64,000 nucleotides of DNA, taken from assembly GCA_002431345.1 (NCBI GenBank), contig DJEN01000093.1, forward strand, positions 1 to 64,000, given 5' to 3'. Each line of letters opens with the position of its first letter. Position 1 is the stretch's first letter. Under the pieces are notes generated by a model. The model did no database searches. It worked only from the letters and a program-made list of their open reading frames with translations, and was not told the origin of the DNA. Both the position numbers and the translations under genes were made by a program. The DNA comes from Megasphaera sp. UBA5897 (GTDB lineage Bacteria; Bacillota; Negativicutes; Veillonellales; Megasphaeraceae). Shown in pieces: positions 35,325-44,820 of this stretch.

Positions 35325-35864
35325 TTATTCCAGACTTTTCTCAATTTGAGAATAGTCGACTTCTACCACTGTTTCACGGCCAAACATATCAATGAGGCCT
35401 TTTACGGTACCTTTTTCTTCATTAATTTCCGTAACGGTAGCAATGCAGTTTTCAAATGAACCGGATGTGATGCGAACCTGTTCACCAATTTCTACGGAAA
35501 TTTGTGTCTTAGGTTCATTGTCCATACCCTGAGTTTTCAAAATCTTTTTGACTTCATCCGGTTCCAAGGGAACGGGCTTCGTTGCTGAGCCAACAAATCC
35601 TGTTACGCCAGGGGTGTTGCGTACGACGTACCAAGAACGGTCATTAACTTCCATTTCGAGAACGACATAGCCCGGATACATTTTGCGTTTTACCGTGCGT
35701 TTCTTGCCGTCCTTTACTTCTACGACTTCTTCCATCGGCACGAGAATTTTACTAATCGTGTCTTCCAAGCCCATGGATTTGACCTTGCGTTCCAGTGTAG
35801 CCATTACTTTATTTTCATAACCGGAATACGTATGGATGACATACCATTTTTTATCTGATTCCAT
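35325..35864 (-). CDS. nusG: Transcription termination/antitermination protein NusG
   Basis: RNA polymerase-bound factor linking transcription with translation. The 179-aa protein has the N-terminal NGN domain (WYVIHTYSGYENKV, MYPGYVVLEM, RNTPGVTGFVG) and the C-terminal KOW domain beginning GEQVRITSG (about residue 126). It precedes rplK and follows secE, the conserved arrangement. Confidence 0.98.
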   Translation of the reverse strand: MESDKKWYVIHTYSGYENKVMATLERKVKSMGLEDTISKILVPMEEVVEVKDGKKRTVKRKMYPGYVVLEMEVNDRSWYVVRNTPGVTGFVGSATKPVPLEPDEVKKILKTQGMDNEPKTQISVEIGEQVRITSGSFENCIATVTEINEEKGTVKGLIDMFGRETVVEVDYSQIEKSLE

Positions 35865-35880
35865 CTAAGCGCAGGCCTCC

Positions 35881-36111
35881 CTATCCGACAATATTGCGAA
35901 GTAAATTAAATAACTGAGAAAATACGCCATCTGATGCGCCGATAATTGCCATAACAACAATCGTTGCAACGATAACCATGACAGTATAGTTAATCAGTTC
36001 CCTCTTTGTCGGCCAGATGACCTTCTTCATTTCTACCTTAACGCCTTGTAAAAATGACTTACCCGGATTCTTCTTATTCTTTTGTGCTGCTTTTTTAGCT
36101 GATTGTGCCAT
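35881..36111 (-). CDS. secE: Preprotein translocase subunit SecE
   Basis: Small membrane subunit of the SecYEG channel. The 76-aa product has the conserved VKVEMKKVIWPTKRE amphipathic region (about residue 24) followed by one membrane segment. The start at 36111 follows AGAGG at 4 nt; an in-frame start 12 codons upstream is unsupported. Confidence 0.95.
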   Translation of the reverse strand: MAQSAKKAAQKNKKNPGKSFLQGVKVEMKKVIWPTKRELINYTVMVIVATIVVMAIIGASDGVFSQLFNLLRNIVG

Positions 36112-36160
36112 ATAACCTCTCACATCCAAATAAGATTCAAGCAACATCTTATTTCACAAA

Positions 36161-36310
36161 TTATTTTGTTTCTTTATGTAATGTTTCTTTTTTGCAGAAC
36201 GGGCAGTATTTTTTCAATTCCAAACGATCCGGATTGTTTTTCTTGTTTTTGTTCGTCCGGTAGTTACGCTGTTTGCATTCTGTGCATGCCAATGTAATCG
36301 CTGTACGCAT
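36161..36310 (-). CDS. rpmG: 50S ribosomal protein L33
   Basis: A 49-aa protein with two CxxC pairs (CTEC at residue 9 and CPFC at 36), so it is the zinc-binding form. The sequence has [11 protein letters not shown] typical of L33. The ATG follows GAGAGGTG. First gene of the secE-nusG-rplKAJL cluster. Confidence 0.95.
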   Translation of the reverse strand: MRTAITLACTECKQRNYRTNKNKKNNPDRLELKKYCPFCKKETLHKETK

Positions 36311-36384
36311 TCCTTACACCTCTCTTAATCGATAGTCTATTATAACTAGTCGCAGGCCGATTGCCTGCGTAAGACTGCCTTTAT

Positions 36385-36413
36385 AATGTATCACACCTAT
36401 AAGGCTAAGTCAA
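36385..36413 (-). promoter_or_regulatory. Promoter of the rpmG-secE-nusG cluster
   Basis: Minus strand TTGACT (36408-36413), 17-nt spacer, TACATT (36385-36390). A CGCAGGC/GCCTGCG hairpin (about 36351-36369) lies in the leader. Confidence 0.6.
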
Positions 36414-36519
36414 GAAAATTTTTCTGTAACTTAAAAAAGCTAGGCTTACATTTCCTGCCTAATTCTATATACTATACCATGTACTGACAAAATTGTCAAT
36501 ACGCGTACCATAAATAGCA

Positions 36520-36562
36520 AACGAGAGGGGCCTGCTGCTTGATGCAGCAGGCCCCTCTCGTT
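36520..36562 (-). terminator. Terminator after the YhaN-like gene
   Basis: Perfect 19-bp stem (arms 36544-36562 and 36520-36538, AACGAGAGGGGCC type) with a 5-nt loop and flanking T residues, just after the YhaN stop. Confidence 0.88.
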
Positions 36563-36570
36563 TTAGGAGT

Positions 36571-39558
36571 TTATGCTTCTTTAATAGTACCCTGTTCAAT
36601 TTCAAACAGATGTACTGTATCGGTTTCTCCGGCCAATGTCTGCTGCACTTCTTTTGCAATATCCCGCGTTGTCCGTGAGCACGTAAAGAGGAAAATCTGT
36701 TCTTTCTTGCCAAGGTCTGCTAAGAAATGCAAGGCTTCTTTTTGCCGTTGTTCGTCAAAGCGGACAAAAATATCATCTAAGATGAGCGGCATCGGTTCAA
36801 TTTGTTTGGAAAATGCCATTGCCAAGCTAATGCGAATAGCCAAGTAAATCTGGTCTCCCAAACCGCTGCTCCATTGCTTTTCCGGAATGCGGCGCTGCGT
36901 CCCGTCGACAGCATATAACTGCTTGCCGTCAAAGGTAGCCTGCAGTGTGTAGCGTCCCTGCGTCATGAGATGCAGGTAATCGCTGGCTTGGCGGATAACA
37001 ATCGGCTGGCGGACCCGTTCATAATAGGCCTGCGCTTCTCCCAGCATATACTGTGCAAATGCGTAGGTAAGCCAATCATTGACTTTGGTATCCAATTCGG
37101 CTTTGCGGTTTTGTTTTTCCTGCAGCAGTTTATTATACGTATCGCTTTTAGCCATTTGGCTGAGCCGTTCAATAAACGTGCCTCTTTTTTCAGCAACTTC
37201 TGCCAGTTTCTTTTCCGATTCGGCAATTTTCTTTTCGTAATACGTCCGTTCATCCGTCCAGTTTTTCAACGTATGAATTTTTAATTCATGACGCAATGCT
37301 GCCAAATTTTTTGGGTTTTTAGCAATCAAACGGATATGTGCTTCTGATTGTTCATAAATTTCTTTATATTGTTTAAACTGCCGGAACTTAAGCACTTTGC
37401 TGCGAAATTCACCAACAGTCTGTGCACCGGTTAAGACGAGCAAATCCTGCTGCTGCCGCTTCCTGATTTCTTTATCCTTCTTCAGTTCTTCAATCTGGGC
37501 ATCCCGTTCTTTTTGCTGCTTATCTTGTTCTTTAGCTACTTCAGCCTGCACGCGAATCTGCTGCCACTGTTTATATACCGTTTCTACTTGTTCCGGCGTA
37601 ATATCTGCCGTAATGCCGATTTCCCTAAAAAGCTGTTCTGCTCCGTCACGCCATTGGGTAATGCGACTTTGTAAATCATCTTTGCGTTTTTGCCACGTAT
37701 GCAGGGATTGCGATACATGCTGCCATTTTTCCCATATGTCTTTGGCATCCTGTATGTTTTCCAAAGAAAGTTTAGTTAGTCCTGTTGCTGTCAGCCAATT
37801 TTCCCATGCCTTGCGGCAGGTATCGACCTTTTCTTTCCAATCCTTTCCTTCTTTATCCCATTTATCATAAATAGCATCGTACATGACTTTTTGTTCTTTT
37901 TCCCATGCTGTTTTACTTTCATTTGTCTTCCAGTCCATATATTTTTTACGGACTTCATCCAGCTTTTGTGTCCATACTTCAGCAGTATCAGATGCCTCAA
38001 TTTCTAAATGGGCCTGCTCAGCTAACGCCATCAACGTATCTTCCATGCCTTTTTTCCGCAAGGTCAACTCTTCCATTTTTCTAGGAAGCCGGCCTGCATT
38101 CACTCGCTGCTTTGCATACGAAAGTGCCGCAATCACTGCACATCCCAGCGCGCCGCCAAATCCCAAGGTCTGGTCAAAATCATATAAAAAGACTACTGCC
38201 AGCAAGGCAACGGCTCCTACAAAGAACAACCCCGAAAGAATCGCAAAGCCATGGGAATTATTGCCCGATTCACTTTGCAGCCACTGCAGTTGTTCTTCTA
38301 TTTTCTGCCGTTCCAGCAAAGAAGCTTGAATCGCAGATACGGCTTTGCCAATGGCTGTCCATTCTTCTTTAGTATGTGCCGGTTCTTTTGTATCCTCTTC
38401 TTCCGGTAAGGATGTAACATTTTTCGGCTTGGCAGCCTGCCATTTTTCCTGTTCTTGTTCAAAACGGCTCAAGCTGGATGCCAAAGCCATCCCTTTGGAC
38501 CAATCAATATGTTCCGGAACGGTTTGACTGCTCCATTGTTTCAGTTTTTCTGCATATTGATTTTGTTCAAACTGCCAATCCATTTCGGTATCTGCATGAT
38601 CGGCAATTTCGGCTAATCCTTGTTTCCATTCAGTCGTATGCTGAAAAATTTCATCTAACTGGGTACCGCAAATAAGCCATTTATTCCATTCTGGCTGAAA
38701 CGCCGGGCCTTCTCTGGATATGGACGCCAATTTTTTGATTTGTTCTTCAATTTCTTTGATTTTATTTTCCAAATCCGTCCATTTTTGTACGCCGTCTTCC
38801 GGAAACTGGGCCACGTCGGCAAGATCTTGCATGCGTTTCATCGCATCCTGCCCGCGTTTGTATACGTCCCAGGCAGCTATGGGCATAGAAACTTTTTCAA
38901 TCTGCAGTTTCGTTTCTTCAATATCCAGGCGAATCCGGTTTTCTATCTCATGAGTTGTGCGTTCCTGTGCCTGCAGCTCTGCAAATTCAGTTTCATCATA
39001 AGCCAGGCTGTGAATACGGCGGTCAAAATCGCGCTGTTCATGAAGGAGCGCATTAATGGGCTTTTTCCCTTGAGGGGACGCTACCAGCAGTTCGCCCATG
39101 AGACGCGTCAAATCCCGCCGCGTCGTTCCCATGCGTACGCCGCCTTCTACGCTGAAAAAATGGCTGCGCACTTCTTCATTGGCTAAAATCTTAAATCCCT
39201 GCAGGTCTTCCAGGCCCATGGCAAAAACCTGGTCATACGTCCGCCGGTCTAAACTATGCCACCACAAGTCTGCCGGTTCTTCATGAATCGTAAGATCTCC
39301 ATCTGTCATGTACGATTCTTTTTCATTGCGATAGATGCGATACTCGTGGCCGTCATCACGGCGTATATCCATATGGCCTTTATAGCCTCGCCAATCACCC
39401 CGCTGATAGCCAAAAAACATGGAGCGGACATATTTCATGAGGGTTGTCTTGCCGCTTTCGTTTTGACCATGCATGACGATGAGTCCTTTTTCCGGCGGAT
39501 TCCATTCTACATTATGATAGATGCCAAAATCATCTAAATTCATTTGTATAATTTTCAT
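36571..39558 (-). CDS. SbcC/YhaN-like SMC-type ATPase
   Basis: Large ATPase of 995 aa working with the adjacent nuclease, as SbcC works with SbcD in DNA end processing. The N-terminal Walker A is GQNESGKTT (about residue 31), followed by AAA segments, two long coiled-coil regions (about 190-440 and 500-860), and a C-terminal ABC signature SSGLGDQIYLAIR with Walker B PLILDD. A hydrophobic stretch near residues 435-485 inside the coiled coil (two short membrane-like segments) is typical of YhaN rather than SbcC. Start after a weak site, 6 nt after the YhaO stop. Confidence 0.88.
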   Translation of the reverse strand: MKIIQMNLDDFGIYHNVEWNPPEKGLIVMHGQNESGKTTLMKYVRSMFFGYQRGDWRGYKGHMDIRRDDGHEYRIYRNEKESYMTDGDLTIHEEPADLWWHSLDRRTYDQVFAMGLEDLQGFKILANEEVRSHFFSVEGGVRMGTTRRDLTRLMGELLVASPQGKKPINALLHEQRDFDRRIHSLAYDETEFAELQAQERTTHEIENRIRLDIEETKLQIEKVSMPIAAWDVYKRGQDAMKRMQDLADVAQFPEDGVQKWTDLENKIKEIEEQIKKLASISREGPAFQPEWNKWLICGTQLDEIFQHTTEWKQGLAEIADHADTEMDWQFEQNQYAEKLKQWSSQTVPEHIDWSKGMALASSLSRFEQEQEKWQAAKPKNVTSLPEEEDTKEPAHTKEEWTAIGKAVSAIQASLLERQKIEEQLQWLQSESGNNSHGFAILSGLFFVGAVALLAVVFLYDFDQTLGFGGALGCAVIAALSYAKQRVNAGRLPRKMEELTLRKKGMEDTLMALAEQAHLEIEASDTAEVWTQKLDEVRKKYMDWKTNESKTAWEKEQKVMYDAIYDKWDKEGKDWKEKVDTCRKAWENWLTATGLTKLSLENIQDAKDIWEKWQHVSQSLHTWQKRKDDLQSRITQWRDGAEQLFREIGITADITPEQVETVYKQWQQIRVQAEVAKEQDKQQKERDAQIEELKKDKEIRKRQQQDLLVLTGAQTVGEFRSKVLKFRQFKQYKEIYEQSEAHIRLIAKNPKNLAALRHELKIHTLKNWTDERTYYEKKIAESEKKLAEVAEKRGTFIERLSQMAKSDTYNKLLQEKQNRKAELDTKVNDWLTYAFAQYMLGEAQAYYERVRQPIVIRQASDYLHLMTQGRYTLQATFDGKQLYAVDGTQRRIPEKQWSSGLGDQIYLAIRISLAMAFSKQIEPMPLILDDIFVRFDEQRQKEALHFLADLGKKEQIFLFTCSRTTRDIAKEVQQTLAGETDTVHLFEIEQGTIKEA

Positions 39559-39564
39559 AAGTAC

Positions 39565-40827
39565 CTATCCTCTTTTATCTGTAAGCAGCTTCTGCATGCC
39601 CAGCCACTTGGCTTTTTCAAATGCTTCCAAAAGCCGTTCATCTGATATGCCGCGGCCATAGGCGCCAAGGCGTTCAAATTCCGGCCGTTCCTGGAGAATG
39701 GCCCGCAGTGTCTTCAGTTTTTCTTCCTGCGGCAGTGCATCTATTTTATCGCTCATGTTTAAATAATCGCCTACGGTATCGGGAAGTTTGCTGCGTTCTG
39801 TCAAATTGATTTTAGGGCGTGCCATATTGCGCAGGCGTTCTACCATGACGAATGCATATTTGCCCTGTTCTTCTTCACGCCAGCTGTCTATCCAGTACTG
39901 CGTGGCTTCGGGATTATTGATGACATGATACATGCTTCCGGCGCCGACAAAGTTAACCGTAAGAAATGTCGGCTTGCCGATTTCCCGCCGTATTTTTTCT
40001 TTGGCAAAGCGGACAGATTCCCGCAGTTCCGAAACAGATTCAATGGAATCAATCGGAATATCCACGCTTTCCCAGCGGACAATACTCGTATCCACAAATT
40101 CAATATCGGTAGTGCCGTATGGGCCGACTTCCACATAATAACATCCTCTGGGCCCTGTTTCTGTGCAGTCCAGCCCCTGCGGATTGCCGGCATATACTAC
40201 ATAGGGCTTATCACATAGGATTTGATGTGCATGCACATGTCCCAGTGCCCAGTAATCCATGCCGCTTTCTTTTAAATCCGTCAAGCTGCATGGAGCATAA
40301 GTCGATTGTCCGCCCACCTGCGTATGAAGCAGACCGATAGCATAATGGTCTGCCGATGTGCGGCTGAAATTCCACGCCAAATTATCCCGCTGCTCCTGGT
40401 GGGCATAGCTTTGTCCATAAACGGCGGCGACTTCTTCACCGTCAACAATCAGTGGCATCCGTTCTACTTTTTCCGTGCTGAAAACATGCACATTGGGCGG
40501 AAACGGTATTTTAGCCTGCCAGGCGTCCAATGGATCGTGATTGCCGAGAACAGCAAAAACTTGAATATCGTTTTGCGCCAATTTATGAAGAAGACGCACG
40601 TAGTCCAGCTGCGCCGTTAAATTGTGATCTGCGCTGGTATATACATCACCGCTGATAAGTACAGCGTGCACTTGTTTGTCAATGGCAATCTGCACCACTT
40701 TTTGAAATGCCCGCATAGTCGCGTTTCCGACAATACGCTGCCATCGTTCATCAATAGAAGCCATATCACGGAAAGGGCTGCCTAAATGCAAATCGCCGCA
40801 ATGAATAAAACGTAAACTTTTTGCCAT
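39565..40827 (-). CDS. SbcD/YhaO-like metallophosphoesterase
   Basis: Mn-dependent nuclease partner of the YhaN-like ATPase, 420 aa. Phosphoesterase motifs appear in order: HCGDLHLGSP (about residue 9), ISGDVYTS, LGNHDPLD, and GHVHAHQ. The start at 40827 follows AAGGATAGGG and lies 2 nt after the MocR stop. The mocR-yhaO-yhaN order suggests one transcript, though the regulator need not control the nuclease. Confidence 0.9.
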   Translation of the reverse strand: MAKSLRFIHCGDLHLGSPFRDMASIDERWQRIVGNATMRAFQKVVQIAIDKQVHAVLISGDVYTSADHNLTAQLDYVRLLHKLAQNDIQVFAVLGNHDPLDAWQAKIPFPPNVHVFSTEKVERMPLIVDGEEVAAVYGQSYAHQEQRDNLAWNFSRTSADHYAIGLLHTQVGGQSTYAPCSLTDLKESGMDYWALGHVHAHQILCDKPYVVYAGNPQGLDCTETGPRGCYYVEVGPYGTTDIEFVDTSIVRWESVDIPIDSIESVSELRESVRFAKEKIRREIGKPTFLTVNFVGAGSMYHVINNPEATQYWIDSWREEEQGKYAFVMVERLRNMARPKINLTERSKLPDTVGDYLNMSDKIDALPQEEKLKTLRAILQERPEFERLGAYGRGISDERLLEAFEKAKWLGMQKLLTDKRG

Positions 40828-40829
40828 CC

Positions 40830-42233
40830 CTATCCTTCTTTCTCCAGCCAAGCCTGCCGCAGTGCCGCAACGGCCTGCTTGAGCTTATCACTGGGTATCT
40901 TTGAAAAAGACAAAAGAAATTCTTTTTGTTCATTTTGTCCCGGTTGTTCATAAAATGACTGCATAGTCAGTACACGGCAGCCTTCTTTTTCTGCTTTGCT
41001 GCGCAATTCCTGTGCCGAATAGGAGCTGTGCAGGGCAATATGGCAATAAACGCCTGACGTAATCCGGCTGACTGTTATCTGGCTGCCAAATGCATCCTGT
41101 AAAAGCCGTTCCATCAGCAGCCCTTTTTCCTGATAATCTTTTCGCAACCGCCGTACATGTCTTGCCAAATCACCGCTTTGAATATACGCTGCCAATACAC
41201 ATTGTTCCGGTATGGATGCCCCCTGCCGAAACAAACTGCGTTTTTGATTATACAAAGCCATCAGCGGCGGCGGCAAGACCATATAGCTAAGCCGCACAAA
41301 AAAAGGAAGTACTTTGGATAACGCTCCCATGTAGATAACCTGTCCTGATGTATCTAACCCCTGCAGCGCCGGAATAGGACGCCCATAGTAACGCAGCTCG
41401 CTGTCATAATCATCTTCGATGATAAGTCCGCTGCACGTTTCAGCCCACTGCAGCAGCTGATACCGCATGCCAATCGGCATGACCGTTCCTGTTGGAAATT
41501 GATGCGATGGACTGACATAGACAAGCCGTGCCCGGCTTTCGTGCAGTCTGTCCATATCCAGCATGCCGTTATGAATAGAAATCGGTTCAATGGCAAATCC
41601 CATGCTGCGAAAAATTTCTCTTCCCAATCTAAATCCAGGATTTTCTACAGCAATACACGGCCAGGTATCCCGCAGCAGTGTCGTCAATATGCCAAGCAGA
41701 GCGGCTGTCCCTGCCCCAATGATAATATTTTCTGCTTTGGCATGCACGCCTCGTGTTTCATATATATAGCGGCTCAAGGCTTCCCGTAAATCCGGTACGC
41801 CTTGTTCGTCATTGCTCGCCGTCAAGTAAGCCGGTTCTGACAAAATCCGATTCATGTGCTTGCGCCAAATATCCAGCGGAAAATGTTCCATATCCATATC
41901 ACCGCTGCCAAAATCGTATAAATACGTTGGTTTAGCTGTAAAACGAGATATGTTTCCTGTATCCGCTGTATGGCTTCTTTCTCCCATAGGACTTAAAAAA
42001 GCCGCTTCGTAGCGGGCTTTATTACGGCGGATGATATATCCTTCACTGGCAAGTTGATAATATGCTTTTTCTACTGTCATTTTACTGACGTTAACGGACT
42101 GTGCCAATTCTCGTACAGACGGAAGCCGCATGCCGGCAACCATCCGGCGGTCTTCGATTTCACGGCGGTAATATTCATATATTTGTACGTAATAAGGGGT
42201 TTTGATTCCCTTATTGATTTGCAGCATATACAT
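40830..42233 (-). CDS. MocR-family PLP-dependent regulator (GntR HTH plus aminotransferase domain)
   Basis: Transcription factor of 467 aa. Residues about 12-78 are a GntR winged helix (RLPSVRELAQSVNVSKMTVEKAY). The rest is a fold type I aminotransferase-like domain that binds PLP, with the Lys in GALSKVLPFFVR (about residue 293). MocR members often control a divergent neighbour; here that is bioB, 217 bp away. The ribosome binding site is weak, and the first ATG is used by default. Confidence 0.9.
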   Translation of the reverse strand: MYMLQINKGIKTPYYVQIYEYYRREIEDRRMVAGMRLPSVRELAQSVNVSKMTVEKAYYQLASEGYIIRRNKARYEAAFLSPMGERSHTADTGNISRFTAKPTYLYDFGSGDMDMEHFPLDIWRKHMNRILSEPAYLTASNDEQGVPDLREALSRYIYETRGVHAKAENIIIGAGTAALLGILTTLLRDTWPCIAVENPGFRLGREIFRSMGFAIEPISIHNGMLDMDRLHESRARLVYVSPSHQFPTGTVMPIGMRYQLLQWAETCSGLIIEDDYDSELRYYGRPIPALQGLDTSGQVIYMGALSKVLPFFVRLSYMVLPPPLMALYNQKRSLFRQGASIPEQCVLAAYIQSGDLARHVRRLRKDYQEKGLLMERLLQDAFGSQITVSRITSGVYCHIALHSSYSAQELRSKAEKEGCRVLTMQSFYEQPGQNEQKEFLLSFSKIPSDKLKQAVAALRQAWLEKEG

Positions 42234-42359
42234 CGATCCATTTCATTATTTTGTATCGTTATTATATATATTGTAGCGAAAAACTGGCATGGTGAAAAGA
42301 GGTATTTTATAAAATATCTGTACAATAGTAAAAATAATTTTGTTAATAATCTCGTTATA

Positions 42360-42428
42360 TTGTAAACCAAATATATCTATAAATCAGTTGACTTTATGAT
42401 TTCATTTTTGTATACTAGCGTAAAGTCA
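42360..42428 (+). promoter_or_regulatory. bioB promoter and operator region
   Basis: TTGACT (42388-42393), 17-nt spacer, TATACT (42411-42416). A perfect 8-bp inverted repeat TGACTTTA (42389-42396) / TAAAGTCA (42421-42428) brackets the -10. Upstream, TTGTAAACC (42360-42368) matches a half-site of the Firmicute BirA consensus as recalled, but its second half is poor. Confidence 0.7.
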
Positions 42429-42450
42429 CATATTAGAGAGGGGTTTTCTC

Positions 42451-43443
42451 ATGAATTTAACTACACTGCAAACATATACCGAAAAAGTACTGCAAGGTCA
42501 GGATATTACCTTTGCTGAAGTGCTGGAGCTCATTTCCCTTCCCGATCGGGATACGCCGCTTCTTCTCGCCATGGCTGACAAAATCCGCCAGCATTACAGC
42601 AGCGAAGAGGTAGACTGCTGTGCTATTATCAACGGTCGTTCCGGCCGCTGTCCGGAAAACTGCCGTTTTTGCGCGCAGTCAGCCCATTACCATACAGGCG
42701 CGACGGTATACCCGCTCTTAGACAGTGAAAAAATTATCGCTGCCGCCAAAAAAGCGAAAGCTGCCGGAGCCGCTCGTTTTGCCATTGTCACCAGCGGCCG
42801 CTCTGTTGCCGAAGGGCCGGAATTTGATGCGATTCTACAGACGTTGGCACGTATTCGCCAGGAAGTTCGGATAGAAACCTGCTGTTCTCTCGGTCTGATT
42901 ACACTGCATCAGGCTGTGGCACTAAAAAATATCGGCGTGTCCCGATACCATGCTAATATCGAAACAGCGCCGTCTTATTTTCCATCTGTTTGTTCCACTC
43001 ATACATTTGCCGACAAGGCATCCGTCATTCATACAGCCCAAAAAGCAGGTTTACGCGTCTGCTCCGGCGGCATATTCGGTCTAGGTGAAACACCCCGCCA
43101 GCGCGTAGAAATGGCATTTACTTTAAAAGACTTCGGCATTGATTCCATTCCGCTGAATATTCTCAACCCCATTCCCGGCACGCCTTTTGCCAACAACCAA
43201 CCGCTGTCTCCCTGGGAAATCTTACGCACATTTGCCGTATTTCGCTTTATTTTGCCGAAAGCACTCATCCGCACAGCCGGCGGCCGCGAAGTCAATCTCC
43301 GCTCTATGCAGGCATACGCCCTGACCAGCGGGCTGAACGGCTTGATGATCGGCGGTTATTTGACAACAGACGGCAATGCAGTATCCGTTGATATGCAGAT
43401 GCTCCACGATCTGGGACGCAGACCCACACAGCCCCAAGTTTAA
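42451..43443 (+). CDS. bioB: Biotin synthase
   Basis: Radical SAM enzyme inserting sulfur into dethiobiotin. The 330-aa protein has the SAM cluster motif CPENCRFC (Cys67, 71, 74), YHANIETAPSYF (about residue 170) and NILNPIPGTP. No other bio gene is nearby, so it is either isolated or serves dethiobiotin salvage. Start after GAGGGG at 7 nt. The stop overlaps the convergent hexokinase gene by 4 nt. Confidence 0.95.
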   Translation: MNLTTLQTYTEKVLQGQDITFAEVLELISLPDRDTPLLLAMADKIRQHYSSEEVDCCAIINGRSGRCPENCRFCAQSAHYHTGATVYPLLDSEKIIAAAKKAKAAGAARFAIVTSGRSVAEGPEFDAILQTLARIRQEVRIETCCSLGLITLHQAVALKNIGVSRYHANIETAPSYFPSVCSTHTFADKASVIHTAQKAGLRVCSGGIFGLGETPRQRVEMAFTLKDFGIDSIPLNILNPIPGTPFANNQPLSPWEILRTFAVFRFILPKALIRTAGGREVNLRSMQAYALTSGLNGLMIGGYLTTDGNAVSVDMQMLHDLGRRPTQPQV

Positions 43444-44708
43444 TGAGCTGTCGCCATGGCTGCCGCAATGGCTGCCCCTAACGAAGGACCGTCTTTGACA
43501 AGCATAGGTTCTGCCATCATGGGTTGTACATACGTACCGGCCTGACAGATTCTCAGCGTATCTTCCATCATAAACAGGCTGCCCCGCACATGTTCCATGA
43601 CGCTGCCTTCAACGGCAATCGTTTGACGCGGAATATCTCCATGAGGATACAAATGCCGTAAAACACCATAGCAGGCAGCTCCCGTCAGCTGGGCTGCCCG
43701 TACAAAAATCGCCGCGCCAATACTGCGCAGCGGCTTAATATCACGGGGTGATACAATGCGCTGCCAAAGTTGCCCCATGAGCATGCGTCCTTCACGGCTG
43801 CTTTCATTGGCAACGAGGCTGTTCATTTCTTTTGTCGTAAAATCCGGCAAAAACGGCGTGTCTAAATACGTCATGACAGTCTGTCTATATAACTCACAAA
43901 GATAAGCGCCGCCAATCATCTTTTCCAGCAAATGATATCCCGGCCGCTGAGACGCTTCATCTACAGCCATATCCCAGCGGTTGCGGGCTGCGCCGTCATA
44001 GCCGCCAGCTTCCAAACATAAAATCATCTGCATGGCCGGCTCATAATAACAAATATTAAATCCGGTTCCACAAATGATGCCGATTTGACTGCATCCATGC
44101 TGATATCCAGAAGCCAGCAGCAGCGCCGTCGTGTCGTTTAAAAGGGCTACCGGCTCAATCTTTTCCAGTCCCTGACGCACTAAGGCTTGCTTCAGCAACG
44201 TATTGACCAGCATTCCCTCGCCGCCCTGGACATTGATTTCCTTAGACCATTGAATCAGCGCCGCATCCTGTACGCTGCCTTGTACTACACCGAAGGAAAA
44301 AGTATGTCCCAAACGATACGCTTTATTCCCCCCTGCCGCTTCACCTACCAATGAAGCAATAAAATCAAACAACTCATCAACAGTCGTTGTACGTGACATA
44401 TAATTGTATTTCCCGTCTTCTTTCAGAGGACGGGATACTTTTTTTTCTACAATAAAACAGTGTTTTCCCAACAACCGAATACGGGAAACACGGACATTGG
44501 TCCCGCCAAAGTCCAGTGCCAGATAGGTTCCCGTTTCGTTTCCCGTTGGCAGGCCTAAATAGGATTTCACCATCGACAGGGAAGACTGTCCGCCCTGCAG
44601 GACTGTTTCTATTTCTGTTGTAAAACGCTGTGAAAGATTTCTCAGCTCTGCTTCATCCCAATAAAAATACTGTGCAATACTCATCCAATCCGTTGCTTTA
44701 TGTTCCAT
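43440..44708 (-). CDS. Eukaryote-type hexokinase
   Basis: ATP-dependent sugar kinase of the large hexokinase family rather than the bacterial ROK glucokinases. The 422-aa protein follows the eukaryotic motif order: LPTGNETGTYLALDFGGTN (about residues 53-71), HTFSFGV, LLNDTTALL with the catalytic Asp, GTGFNICY, and a VDEASQRPGYHLLEKMIGGAYL-type segment. The normal bacterial substrate would be glucose. Start after GGAGGTG. A TATAAT (minus, 44738-44743) may give it its own promoter downstream of folP. Confidence 0.9.
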   Translation of the reverse strand: MEHKATDWMSIAQYFYWDEAELRNLSQRFTTEIETVLQGGQSSLSMVKSYLGLPTGNETGTYLALDFGGTNVRVSRIRLLGKHCFIVEKKVSRPLKEDGKYNYMSRTTTVDELFDFIASLVGEAAGGNKAYRLGHTFSFGVVQGSVQDAALIQWSKEINVQGGEGMLVNTLLKQALVRQGLEKIEPVALLNDTTALLLASGYQHGCSQIGIICGTGFNICYYEPAMQMILCLEAGGYDGAARNRWDMAVDEASQRPGYHLLEKMIGGAYLCELYRQTVMTYLDTPFLPDFTTKEMNSLVANESSREGRMLMGQLWQRIVSPRDIKPLRSIGAAIFVRAAQLTGAACYGVLRHLYPHGDIPRQTIAVEGSVMEHVRGSLFMMEDTLRICQAGTYVQPMMAEPMLVKDGPSLGAAIAAAMATAH

Positions 44709-44820
44709 CAGAGCACCTCCGCTCAGTGTCAGTTCTTATTATACGTTCTATTGTACCATAATACTGCCCGCTTTACGGAATTCATGCACATTTTTATAGA
44801 AATCAGCAGTATTTCCCTTA

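Noticed and set aside
36311..36520. tRNA gene before rpmG, as in some genomes
   Set aside because: The only structure is a small CGCAGGC/GCCTGCG hairpin; no cloverleaf or CCA end is seen.
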